13,164 nucleotides of DNA. Source: an uncultured Clostridia bacterium (GTDB taxonomy: Bacteria > Bacillota > Clostridia > Christensenellales > UBA1242). The stretch covers positions 1 to 13,164 of the forward strand of contig CAOJFR010000031.1 of NCBI GenBank assembly GCA_948434855.1, given 5' to 3'. Within the stretch, counting starts at the first letter, position 1. Every line of letters starts with the position of its first letter. A model generated the notes under the pieces. It was not told the DNA's origin and did no database searches. It worked only from the letters and a program-made list of their open reading frames with translations. This document shows, piece by piece, positions 1 through 7,222 of the stretch. The position numbers were made by a program, and so were the translations under genes.

Positions 1-1565
1 TCAAATTTATAACCTAACTCATCTGAATGGGAAAACACAATTAATGTGCAAGTTGAATTTATTAATCCCAATATTTTTATGAGATGATTTTTTCCTGCAC
101 TGTTTAAATCTGAAATAATTTCATAGATGCAAATTATTTTTGAATCTGACAGATATGCCCTTGCAAGCCCTAGGAAAAACATAAGATCTTTTGGAAAGTT
201 TTCATCTATTGTTGTGTTTATGCCATCGGGAAGTTTTTGTATTTCTTGTTTTAATCCAAATTGCTTTATTACTTTATTTATTTTTGCTCTATTTTCACAA
301 ACTAAATATAGGTTTTCATATATGCTCATTTTATAAAAATATGGCGTTTTAGTGGTTAGATATAATAGTTTATTGTATTGCTGTTCATTTAAATCATAGA
401 TATTTTTATTATCTAGCAATATACTGCCTGAAGTTGGTTTTTCTTTTCTTGAAAGCATGGAAAATATTGCCCTTTTTCCGCAGCCATATTCTCCATAAAA
501 AAGAATTGATGATTTGTGGCTGATATATAAATCAAAATTTTGCAGTGAAGCTGAATGTGAACTTTCTAGGCTTGTGTTTGAAAAGAATAGATTGTAAGTT
601 GAAATGGTTACATCCTTTGGCTTTGAAAGTTTAACTTGATATTTTAATGCATCAAATTCTTTAAGCGTATTATCAATTATTGCGAGTTCTGGAATGAACT
701 CAAAAAATGAAATTAGGTTTTCTGCAGCGCTGGTTAAATATGGGGTTAAGATTAAATATAGCGATAAAGTTAGTGATGTTGTTTTGATTAAAGTGACTAA
801 ATATATGGTTAATCCAAAGACTGTACCCTTTAATATGAGAGATATGAAATTATTATTTAAATTGTAAAAAAAGGAAATTTTATTATTAATTTTTACAGAA
901 TTATCAATATTTGCAAAATATTTATCCTTTAATGATTTTTCAAGCAAAGAATTGTTTTCTTGTCTGATTCCCTGTTGAATGTTATTGAAAAATTCTAATG
1001 TTTTCTTTTTGGTTAGTGCAAGATCTGTGTCACCTGTTTTTATTTTTGAATTGGTTATTCTTAATAATAAGAAGCTTATTAAACTTACGAGAATTATTAT
1101 TCCACAAATTAATAATTTAAAATATAACAAAATCCCTAGCAAAATTATTGATTTTATTAAATAGCAGATTTTATATAGGAAGTCTCTATTAAATTCTGCA
1201 CAGTTCCAAATGTCAGCTAATATTGATGAATCAATTTTTTTTAAGTTTTCATTTTGTCTAACATTGGTGTAAATATATTCTTGTAGGTTGTGAACGATAA
1301 TTTTTGTTGTTTTATTTGAAATTAAATGATAAATAAAATAAAAAAATGATGTTAGTAAAACTATTCCAAAGTCTATGCTTAAAACTAAGATTGCTCTGCT
1401 AAAGTCATATACCGTTAATGCGGTTATTGCGTTTGCAGCGAGCACTGGAGAAATTAGTGAAAGTATGGATGGTATTAAAAACATTATAAATTCAAAAAAC
1501 AATAGGTAGCCTTTTACATTTGCTAGCTTATAATATTGTTTTATTATTTTAAAACTTTTTGGCAC
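1..1565 (-). CDS. ABC-exporter-like half transporter with degenerate ATPase domain (partial, C-terminus off left edge)
   Basis: I translated this by hand. A GTG start at 1565 is preceded by AAGGAG at 1572-1577 (6-nt gap) and by an in-frame TAA at 1578-1580, so the start is well fixed. The frame stays open for 521 codons to the window edge. Residues 1-300 resemble an ABC exporter membrane domain with about six hydrophobic segments (roughly 20-43, 56-80, 134-152, 153-170, 241-262, 266-283). Residues 318 onward form a nucleotide-binding domain: a Walker A-like GEYGCGKR at 358-365, ENL at the X-loop position, FPKDL at 457-461 where LSGGQ is expected, GLARA just after, IICIYE at the Walker B position (E482), and a retained H-loop His513 in VFSHSD. 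The Walker A Ser/Thr is Arg365, the Walker B Asp is Tyr481 and the Q-loop Gln is apparently Lys, so the domain probably hydrolyses ATP poorly or not at all. A canonical partner subunit may lie beyond the left edge. The substrate is unknown. Confidence 0.85.
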   Translation of the reverse strand, partial: MPKSFKIIKQYYKLANVKGYLLFFEFIMFLIPSILSLISPVLAANAITALTVYDFSRAILVLSIDFGIVLLTSFFYFIYHLISNKTTKIIVHNLQEYIYTNVRQNENLKKIDSSILADIWNCAEFNRDFLYKICYLIKSIILLGILLYFKLLICGIIILVSLISFLLLRITNSKIKTGDTDLALTKKKTLEFFNNIQQGIRQENNSLLEKSLKDKYFANIDNSVKINNKISFFYNLNNNFISLILKGTVFGLTIYLVTLIKTTSLTLSLYLILTPYLTSAAENLISFFEFIPELAIIDNTLKEFDALKYQVKLSKPKDVTISTYNLFFSNTSLESSHSASLQNFDLYISHKSSILFYGEYGCGKRAIFSMLSRKEKPTSGSILLDNKNIYDLNEQQYNKLLYLTTKTPYFYKMSIYENLYLVCENRAKINKVIKQFGLKQEIQKLPDGINTTIDENFPKDLMFFLGLARAYLSDSKIICIYEIISDLNSAGKNHLIKILGLINSTCTLIVFSHSDELGYKF

Positions 1566-1591
1566 AAAAAGCTCCTTTTATTTAAATTTTA

Positions 1592-1620
1592 TTGAAAAAA
1601 AGAATTAATTAATATATAAT
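1592..1620 (+). promoter_or_regulatory. Promoter of the dCMP deaminase/CvpA-like operon
   Basis: TTGAAA at 1592-1597 and a perfect TATAAT at 1615-1620 are separated by 17 bases, a near-consensus sigma-70/SigA promoter. Predicted start is near 1627, giving a leader of about 45 bases. It overlaps the transcript start of the divergent ABC gene, so the two promoters may interfere. Confidence 0.65.
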
Positions 1621-1623
1621 TTA

Positions 1624-1652
1624 ATTATAAACAATATTTAAATTTTAATTCA
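1624..1652 (-). promoter_or_regulatory. Candidate promoter of the ABC gene
   Basis: On the minus strand a perfect TATAAT (1629 to 1624) has TGAATT 17 bases upstream (1652 to 1647), placing transcription start near 1617, about 50 bases before the GTG. The -35 box is weak and the whole gap is AT-rich, so chance matches are likely. Confidence 0.35.
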
Positions 1653-1671
1653 GAAATAAAAAGAGGTTGTT

Positions 1672-2247
1672 ATGGATAAAATGTTTAAAGATGAAGTTTT
1701 GGTTGCTGATGATTTTGAAAGAGCTTTGCTTGATTGCGTTACAGAAAAACAGACAAGTGAAACTGAAAAGTTGGAAAAAGTAAAAAAATGGGACAGGCGT
1801 TTTATGGAAATGGCAAACATTGTTTCTACTTGGAGCACTTGTGTGAGAGATAAAAGACAAGTTGGTGCCGTTATTGTTAAAGATAAAAGAGTTATTGCGA
1901 CTGGCTATAATGGTGCACCAGCTGGAATTATGAGCTGTGCAGAGCGTGGCTATTGCCTTAGAGATAAACTGGGAATTGCAAGTGGAACAAGAGCAGAAAT
2001 TTGTTTTGCTACCCATGCGGAACAAAATGCACTTATTCAGGCTGCAAAGCTTGGGATTTCTGTTGCCAACTCTACTATTTATGTTACTCACAGGCCATGC
2101 GTTATTTGCACAAAGCTGCTGATTAACGCTGGAATAAAAAGAATTGTTTATGGATATAATTATCCTGATAACTTTTCTGTTAAATTGCTTAAACAAGCAG
2201 GCATTGAGCTTTGCTATTTGCCATATGATGGTAAGGAGAATGTGTAA
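1672..2247 (+). CDS. Deoxycytidylate (dCMP) deaminase, ComEB-like, with N-terminal extension
   Basis: Predicted zinc enzyme converting dCMP to dUMP, the precursor for thymidylate synthesis; cytosolic. The cytidine/deoxycytidylate deaminase signature is complete: H115-A-E117 (zinc ligand and proton-shuttling Glu) and P142-C143-V-I-C146 (two zinc ligands). Flanking family blocks are also clear: TCVRDKRQVGAVIVKD (56-71), GYNGAP (78-83) and INAGIKRIVY (151-160). Family members usually begin just before the W-D-x-x-F-M segment, here residues 40-44, so about 38 extra charged residues precede the domain. The ATG at 1672 has AAGAGG at 1661-1666 with a 5-base gap, and no better internal start is seen, so the extension appears real. 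The stop overlaps the next gene's ATG by one base (TAATG), implying translational coupling. Whether it responds to dCTP/dTTP cannot be read from the sequence. Confidence 0.93.
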   Translation: MDKMFKDEVLVADDFERALLDCVTEKQTSETEKLEKVKKWDRRFMEMANIVSTWSTCVRDKRQVGAVIVKDKRVIATGYNGAPAGIMSCAERGYCLRDKLGIASGTRAEICFATHAEQNALIQAAKLGISVANSTIYVTHRPCVICTKLLINAGIKRIVYGYNYPDNFSVKLLKQAGIELCYLPYDGKENV

Positions 2248-4502
2248 TGGATGTATTTTTGATTTTATCCTCAGTTTTTTTGGCTCTTTTGGTATTTGGA
2301 TTTTTATGGGGAATGTTTAGGAGTTGGAAAAAGTCTTTAATTAGATTTGGACTTTTGGTTGTTGATGTTGTTATTGCAATTTTTTGTTCCCCACTAATTG
2401 CAAAGGCAGTTTTAAAGAAAATTGCTCATGGAACAACAATTTCAATATTTAATTTTAGTATTGATTTTTCTGATTTTATTAATGATCTTGTTGGTTCTGA
2501 CCTTGCTGGAGATTTGGCTGCAGCAGAAGGCGTTACTAATGAACTTGCAACAGCACTTTTGAATGTTGTTATGAATGTTGCTATATTCTTTGTTTTCTTT
2601 ATTGTTTTATGGTTATTTAGTTTAATTATTTATGCAATAATTTGTGCAATTATTAAGCACGCTGGTAAAAGCGATAAGAAAGAAAAAAAGCATGAAAGCA
2701 TTTGGCTTAGACTTGTTGGCGGAGTTGTTGGTGTTGTTTCAATGTGTGTGATATTTTTTGCACTTGCTATTCCTGTTTTTGGAGCAATGGATATTTGCAA
2801 TAACTTTGTTGAGAGTGAAGATCACAAAAAAGGACACGCTTATGCAGCAGGCTTAACAAATTCACTTGTGTGTGGCAGACCGTATTATAAGGAAGACGGA
2901 ACTATTGGTTCTATTGAAACTTATATTGAAAAATATAGTGAGGTTAAAACTCAGTACGATAAATCTATTGTTGGTGGATTTTGCAACGCTATGGGACTTA
3001 GTGCTCTTGGTGGAAAAGCCTTTGGATATTTAACAGAAGTTTCATCAGGAGATCTTAAGGTTAATTTTTCAAGTGAAGTAGTTTCAATTATTCATACATA
3101 CAACGCATATAAGGATACTTTTGTTGCCAATTCTTTTGATATTACAAACAATGAATCTGTTGATAAACTTATTAATGTTTATGACAATATTACTAAATCT
3201 GAAATTATTAATCGCTATGTTGTTGAGCTTTTGCCAACAATGGCGGAAAAATGGTCTAACGATGAAAGCTTTTTGGGAATTAAAAACCCAATGGATAATG
3301 AGTTTAAGTCAGTTGTAAATAAACTTTTAAATGTTTTTAAAGTAAAAAATAGTAATAGAATTAATGCAAACATTAGGGTTATGTTTAACCTTATTAAAGT
3401 TGCAAACGAAAATGACTTTATTTCTACTATGACGGAAGGTTCTGGTGCTGAAGGAAATGTTATTGTTGACTATTTCTCTGGTAACAAAACTTTGGTTAAA
3501 GGGATTATTTCAACATTATCAGAAACTGAAGAGTTTAGAAATAATTTGCCAGCTGTTTTTAATGAGATTTTGAGAGTGTTCTATGACTCTATGGTTGGTG
3601 GAGAGAATCCTATTAAAGATTTAACTGATGACCAAGTGGCTCAAATTGATTGGAACGCTGAGGCAGAAAATATGCAGAGTGTTGTTAATGAACTTATGGC
3701 TTTTTATGGAATGTTGGAAACCCCAAATGTTGATTTAACTGAAGAACTTGGAACTGTTGGAAGAGTTATTGATTTTTCAAGAAAATCTCAAATGCTATCT
3801 GATTCTTTGCAATCATTTATGGTTGGATACATTAATAGCGATAAGGTTGATTTTGGTGATCCTGACAGAAATGTTAAGATTAAAACAGAGCTCATTTCTC
3901 ATATTAATAAAAGATGGAGTTATAAAGAGAATCCAGATTTTAGCTTTGAAGTGACATTTAAGGCTATTGCAGAAACAGCAAAGGTTGTTGCAGATATTGC
4001 TGCCAATGCACAGGACATTGATTTGAATGATTTTTCAAATGTTTTGAAAGATATTGTTGGCAATGAAGCTAGCAAAGATATGATTTTGGAAATTGTTGAT
4101 GGCGCACTTGCAGATGAACTTATTGGTTCAAGTGATAGCGCGGTTGTTGTTAAAGATATATTTGTTGACTTTATAAAAAATAGCTCACAACAGACAATTG
4201 AAAAAGATATTGCTGCAGGTGAAAAAATTATTGAAATTGTGAAATCTGCTGAAAACAATAATGGACAAATGAACATTGATTCAAATAATGCGGATGCGTT
4301 TGTTGAAGCAATAGCAGGATCTGACAATATGATGAATATTCTTCAGAAGGCATCTGAGATAGAAGGAGATAAACTTGCTGGAATGACTGCAGGTATTGAC
4401 GAAAACAGTAGCAATAATATTAAAGCTAGTGCAGAAAAAGCTTATGAGGCTGGAAAAATTTCTGAAGAATATAAAAACACAATTTTAAATCTTTTTAAAT
4501 AA
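2247..4502 (+). CDS. CvpA-like membrane protein with long C-terminal helical region
   Basis: 751 residues. The first 182 carry four hydrophobic segments (about 2-23, 32-55, 101-136, 153-180). The block RLVGGVVGVV (155-164) entering the fourth segment matches the glycine-rich pattern of the CvpA (colicin V production) family. CvpA proteins are normally only about 160-200 residues, so the remaining ~570 residues are an unusual addition. They are largely acidic, Asn/Asp/Glu/Lys-rich and predicted helical by eye, with no further obvious membrane segment and no recognised domain. The ATG at 2247 overlaps the dCMP deaminase stop and has AAGGAG at 2233-2238 with an 8-base gap. A palindromic terminator follows directly, so the two genes form a closed operon. 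The family assignment rests on topology and one motif; function and substrate are unknown. Alternatively it is an unrelated four-helix membrane protein. Confidence 0.75.
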   Translation: MDVFLILSSVFLALLVFGFLWGMFRSWKKSLIRFGLLVVDVVIAIFCSPLIAKAVLKKIAHGTTISIFNFSIDFSDFINDLVGSDLAGDLAAAEGVTNELATALLNVVMNVAIFFVFFIVLWLFSLIIYAIICAIIKHAGKSDKKEKKHESIWLRLVGGVVGVVSMCVIFFALAIPVFGAMDICNNFVESEDHKKGHAYAAGLTNSLVCGRPYYKEDGTIGSIETYIEKYSEVKTQYDKSIVGGFCNAMGLSALGGKAFGYLTEVSSGDLKVNFSSEVVSIIHTYNAYKDTFVANSFDITNNESVDKLINVYDNITKSEIINRYVVELLPTMAEKWSNDESFLGIKNPMDNEFKSVVNKLLNVFKVKNSNRINANIRVMFNLIKVANENDFISTMTEGSGAEGNVIVDYFSGNKTLVKGIISTLSETEEFRNNLPAVFNEILRVFYDSMVGGENPIKDLTDDQVAQIDWNAEAENMQSVVNELMAFYGMLETPNVDLTEELGTVGRVIDFSRKSQMLSDSLQSFMVGYINSDKVDFGDPDRNVKIKTELISHINKRWSYKENPDFSFEVTFKAIAETAKVVADIAANAQDIDLNDFSNVLKDIVGNEASKDMILEIVDGALADELIGSSDSAVVVKDIFVDFIKNSSQQTIEKDIAAGEKIIEIVKSAENNNGQMNIDSNNADAFVEAIAGSDNMMNILQKASEIEGDKLAGMTAGIDENSSNNIKASAEKAYEAGKISEEYKNTILNLFK

Positions 4503-4507
4503 AATAT

Positions 4508-4538
4508 AAAATATGGAAATTAATTTCCATATTTTTTT
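4508..4538 (+). terminator. Intrinsic terminator of the dCMP deaminase/CvpA-like operon
   Basis: A perfect palindrome at 4508-4535 (arms AAAATATGGAAATT/AATTTCCATATTTT, no mandatory loop) begins 6 bases after the stop and runs into seven T at 4532-4538. The stem has only two G-C pairs but is long. Confidence 0.75.
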
Positions 4539-4562
4539 GTGCAAAAAAGTATGCAAAATAAT

Positions 4563-4582
4563 TTTAGTTGTGATAAACTAAA
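4563..4582. repeat. Short inverted repeat upstream of the nucleoside hydrolase
   Basis: TTTAGTT (4563-4569) and AACTAAA (4576-4582) are perfect 7-base arms around GTGATA. The loop and right arm contain TGATAAACT, which could be an extended -10 box, so this dyad may be an operator or simply a chance AT-rich dyad. Confidence 0.35.
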
Positions 4583-4613
4583 GAGGTAGAATTATTAAGG
4601 GGGAAAATTTATT

Positions 4614-5540
4614 TTGAAAAGTAAAACAAATAAAAAAATTCCAATAATATTAAATTGTGATACAGGTATTGATGACGCAGTTGCTATTTTGATTGCTGTT
4701 AAAAGTAAGAAAATTGATATTAAATTAATTACAACTAATGTTGGTAATGTTGAGCCTGTTAGGGCGGCAAAGAACACTCTAAACATTTTAGAGCTGATTA
4801 ATGCTCCTGATATTCCGGTTGTTAAAGGTGATAGCAAATGTTTTAAAAAACAAAGAGAAAGAGTTGCTGTTCATGGTGACGGTGGCCTAGGAGAATATGT
4901 TTTTGATGAGACTCAAAGACAGATTAAAGAAACAGATGCTGTTGAAGAAATGTATGATGTTTTGATGAAATCTGATAAGAAGGTGACCATTGTTTGTTTG
5001 TCTCCAACAACGAACATTGCAAAACTTGTTACTAAACATAAGGACTGCTTGGATAAGATTGAAAGAGTTGTTTTGATGGCAGGAACTATTGAGGAGATTT
5101 CTAACAATGAAATGCCTTATCCTGAATTTAATATAGCTTCTGATCCAGAAGCAGGTGAAGCATTATTTGAAAGTGGCGTTAGAATTGAAGTTGTTCCTAT
5201 GGAAATGGGACATACTGCATATTTGGATTGGCAGGATGTGTTTAAAACAAAAACGATGAATTATACTGGTGCCGTTTTGGAAGTGGTGTTTAGAAGTTAT
5301 AAGGACAGGCATGTTAAAAATGGAATTGCAACCCATGATGGTTGTGCAATTGCATATTTAACAAATCCTGAGTTTTTTGAAATTAAGCCAGTAAATGCAA
5401 AGGTTAAGTATTTTGACAGTATTAAAACAGGAGTTTTAACAATGAGTTTTAAGGAAAAACCAAACTGCATTACTTGCACTAAAGTTAATATTTCTAAATT
5501 TAAAAACCTATATTTTAAATGTTTAAGAAGTTGTAAATAA
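4614..5540 (+). CDS. Inosine/uridine-preferring-type nucleoside hydrolase
   Basis: Predicted to cleave the N-glycosidic bond of ribonucleosides, releasing base and ribose for salvage. The family aspartate cluster is visible as NCDTGIDD at residues 14-21, giving D16, D20 and D21 for calcium and ribose binding. Other family marks are the HGDGGLG loop, PTTNIA, a MAG turn, EFNIASDPEA with N173, and H241-D242 in THDGCAIAY. The first Asp of the usual DxDPGxDD cluster is Asn14 and the Pro is Thr17. The likely general-base Asp is kept as D16, so activity is plausible. At 308 residues the length is typical. The start is a TTG at 4614 with AAGGGGG at 4597-4603, about 10 bases upstream; no ATG lies nearby in frame. 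Base specificity (purine versus pyrimidine) cannot be assigned. Confidence 0.9.
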   Translation: MKSKTNKKIPIILNCDTGIDDAVAILIAVKSKKIDIKLITTNVGNVEPVRAAKNTLNILELINAPDIPVVKGDSKCFKKQRERVAVHGDGGLGEYVFDETQRQIKETDAVEEMYDVLMKSDKKVTIVCLSPTTNIAKLVTKHKDCLDKIERVVLMAGTIEEISNNEMPYPEFNIASDPEAGEALFESGVRIEVVPMEMGHTAYLDWQDVFKTKTMNYTGAVLEVVFRSYKDRHVKNGIATHDGCAIAYLTNPEFFEIKPVNAKVKYFDSIKTGVLTMSFKEKPNCITCTKVNISKFKNLYFKCLRSCK

Positions 5541-5559
5541 ATATATGTAAATGTATAAA
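5531..5559 (+). promoter_or_regulatory. Candidate promoter of gpmI
   Basis: TTGTAA (5531-5536) and TATAAA (5554-5559) are spaced by 17 bases, starting inside the end of the nucleoside hydrolase gene. The match is moderate and the region is nearly pure A/T, so read-through from the upstream gene is equally possible. Confidence 0.35.
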
Positions 5560-5566
5560 AAAATAT

Positions 5567-5590
5567 AAAATGTATTAAATTTTACATTTT
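5567..5590 (+). terminator. Weak AT-rich hairpin between nucleoside hydrolase and gpmI
   Basis: AAAATGTA (5567-5574) pairs with TACATTTT (5583-5590) around an 8-base loop, with five T at 5587-5591. Only one G-C pair supports the stem, so it may be an inefficient terminator or a leader hairpin of gpmI. Confidence 0.3.
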
Positions 5591-5615
5591 TATTAATAAA
5601 ACAAGGAGAATTAAA

Positions 5616-7127
5616 ATGGTTACGTTATGTATTTTGGATGGTTTTGGAGTAAACAAAAATGAACTTGGTAATGCAGTTAGTGCAGCAGGCACTCCAAACC
5701 TTGATAAGCTTAAGGCACAATATCCTTATGCTGAGATTGAAGCTTCTGGAAATGCTGTTGGCTTGCCAGAAGGACAAATGGGTAATAGTGAAGTTGGGCA
5801 CCTTACAATTGGGGCGGGAAGAGTTATTGAACAAGACCTTCTTCACATTGATAACGAAATAAAAAATGGAAAGTTTCAAAAAAATGAAAGTTTGGTTAAG
5901 GCGTTTAAGTATGCTGAGGAAAATGGTTCTGATTTACATTTGTTGGGACTTCTTTCAACTGGTGGAGTTCATTCTAAAATAACACACCTTTTTGCAATTT
6001 TGGATGCCGCAAAAAATTATAATATTAAAAACATTTATATTCATGCAATTTTGGATGGAAGAGACACTTCAATTATGAGCGGCGCAGGATTTTTGGATGA
6101 TACTGCTAAAAAGATTGCTGGAACAAATGCAAAAATTGCTTCTCTTTGTGGACGAGTTTATGCAATGGACAGAGAACAGCGTTATGACCGACTTCAAAAG
6201 GCATATAATTTATATGTTTATGGAGAAGGTGAAAAGTTTGATGATTATAAATCTGCCATTGAAGCAAGCTATGCAAGGAATATTACTGATGAATTTTGTG
6301 AGCCTATGCTTATTGAAGAAGAGGGAAAAATTAAAAATGGAGACTCTTTAATTTTTTATAATTATAGGTCTGACAGAGCAAGAGAAATTACGTTTGCACT
6401 TACTGACCCAAATTTTAAGGAGTTTAAAACTGAAGACCTTAGCAGTGTTTTGGTGACACCTATGCAGGAATATGCAAAAGAGCTTTCTCACCTAAACACA
6501 ATATATCCTCCAAAAATTGTTGAAGATAACCTTTCTTTTTATGTTTCTAAGGCAGGTTTAAAACAATATCATATTGCTGAGACAACTAAATATGCGCATG
6601 TTACATTCTTTTTTAATGGTGGAATTGAAAAGCAGTATGATGGTGAAGAAAGACAACTTATTGATAGTTATAATGACAAAAACTTTGCAACACATCCTCA
6701 AATGAGAGCTCCTGAAATAACAGAATATTTGATGGATGCTATTGATAGCAAAAAATATGGTTTTATTTTGGTTAATTATTCTAACCCTGATATGATTGGG
6801 CATACTGGTGATTTTGAAGCTGCGAAAACTGCTGTGAAATGTTGTGATGAATGTGCTTATAAGGTGGCTATGGAAACGCTTAAGATGGGTGGAGAATGTA
6901 TTATTATTGCAGACCATGGAAATTGCGAGGAAATGTTTGATGAGAATGGTACTGTTTTAACAAAGCATACAACAAATCCTGTTCCGTTTATTCTTGTTAG
7001 TGAAAGGTTTAAAAATGCAGAACTTAAGAAAGATGGAACTCTTGCTAATGTTGCACCAACGATTTTGGATATGCTTGGATTGGATGTTCCTAATGAAATG
7101 AAAGAATCAATGATTGTAAAGAAATAA
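5616..7127 (+). CDS. gpmI: 2,3-bisphosphoglycerate-independent phosphoglycerate mutase
   Basis: Interconverts 3- and 2-phosphoglycerate in glycolysis and gluconeogenesis; cytosolic, two-metal (usually manganese) enzyme of the alkaline phosphatase superfamily. All metal-binding and catalytic positions are visible: D8 in LDGFG, the phosphorylated S58 in GQMGNSEVGH, D392 and H396 in NPDMIGHTG, D433-H434 in ADHGN, and H451 in KHTTNP. Substrate-pocket blocks are also present: DGRDTS, YAMDREQRYDR and NYRSDRARE. At 503 residues it has the normal length (about 510) and is intact. The ATG at 5616 has AAGGAG at 5603-5608 with a 7-base gap. A strong terminator follows immediately. It lies 75 bases after the nucleoside hydrolase and could be partly cotranscribed with it. 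Other glycolytic genes, which often neighbour gpmI in Bacillota, are absent here. Confidence 0.98.
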   Translation: MVTLCILDGFGVNKNELGNAVSAAGTPNLDKLKAQYPYAEIEASGNAVGLPEGQMGNSEVGHLTIGAGRVIEQDLLHIDNEIKNGKFQKNESLVKAFKYAEENGSDLHLLGLLSTGGVHSKITHLFAILDAAKNYNIKNIYIHAILDGRDTSIMSGAGFLDDTAKKIAGTNAKIASLCGRVYAMDREQRYDRLQKAYNLYVYGEGEKFDDYKSAIEASYARNITDEFCEPMLIEEEGKIKNGDSLIFYNYRSDRAREITFALTDPNFKEFKTEDLSSVLVTPMQEYAKELSHLNTIYPPKIVEDNLSFYVSKAGLKQYHIAETTKYAHVTFFFNGGIEKQYDGEERQLIDSYNDKNFATHPQMRAPEITEYLMDAIDSKKYGFILVNYSNPDMIGHTGDFEAAKTAVKCCDECAYKVAMETLKMGGECIIIADHGNCEEMFDENGTVLTKHTTNPVPFILVSERFKNAELKKDGTLANVAPTILDMLGLDVPNEMKESMIVKK

Positions 7128-7152
7128 AAGCCACTTGGTGGTTTTTATTTTT
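7126..7152 (+). terminator. Intrinsic terminator of gpmI
   Basis: AAAAGCCAC (7126-7134) pairs with GTGGTTTTT (7138-7146) around a TTG loop, with one G-T pair. A run of T interrupted by one A extends to 7152. The stem overlaps the TAA stop codon. Confidence 0.85.
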
Positions 7153-7167
7153 AACGATTAAGCATTA

Positions 7168-7196
7168 TTGACAAAAATAATGAAGATGAATAAAAT
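7168..7196 (+). promoter_or_regulatory. Promoter of the cation diffusion facilitator gene
   Basis: A perfect TTGACA (7168-7173), a 17-base spacer and TAAAAT (7191-7196) form one of the best promoters in the window. Transcription would start near 7203, which rules out an upstream GTG at 7205 as a practical start and favours the ATG at 7223. Confidence 0.7.
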
Positions 7197-7222
7197 AATT
7201 TAAAGTGCAGTTTGAGGTATTT

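Noticed and set aside
127..336. Short plus-strand frames at 127-336 and 979-1164
   Set aside because: They lie opposite the continuous minus-strand ABC reading frame, whose motif order confirms it as the real gene.
1645..2196. 183-codon open frame on the minus strand opposite dCMP deaminase
   Set aside because: Ser/Asn/Phe-rich shadow of a clearly real gene, with no ribosome binding site and no recognisable motif.
3920..4327. 135-codon open frame on the minus strand inside the CvpA-like gene
   Set aside because: Low-complexity Ser/Ile/Ala translation, antisense to an intact gene; typical shadow.
4539..4613. Purine riboswitch upstream of the nucleoside hydrolase
   Set aside because: Only a 7-bp dyad is present; none of the conserved purine-aptamer loop sequences can be seen in this short gap.
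6558..6917. 119-codon open frame on the minus strand inside gpmI
   Set aside because: Antisense to highly conserved gpmI codons, with no start signals.
7205..7222. GTG at 7205 as the start of the CDF gene
   Set aside because: No ribosome binding site, and it lies within 2 bases of the predicted transcript start; the ATG at 7223 has GAGG at proper spacing.
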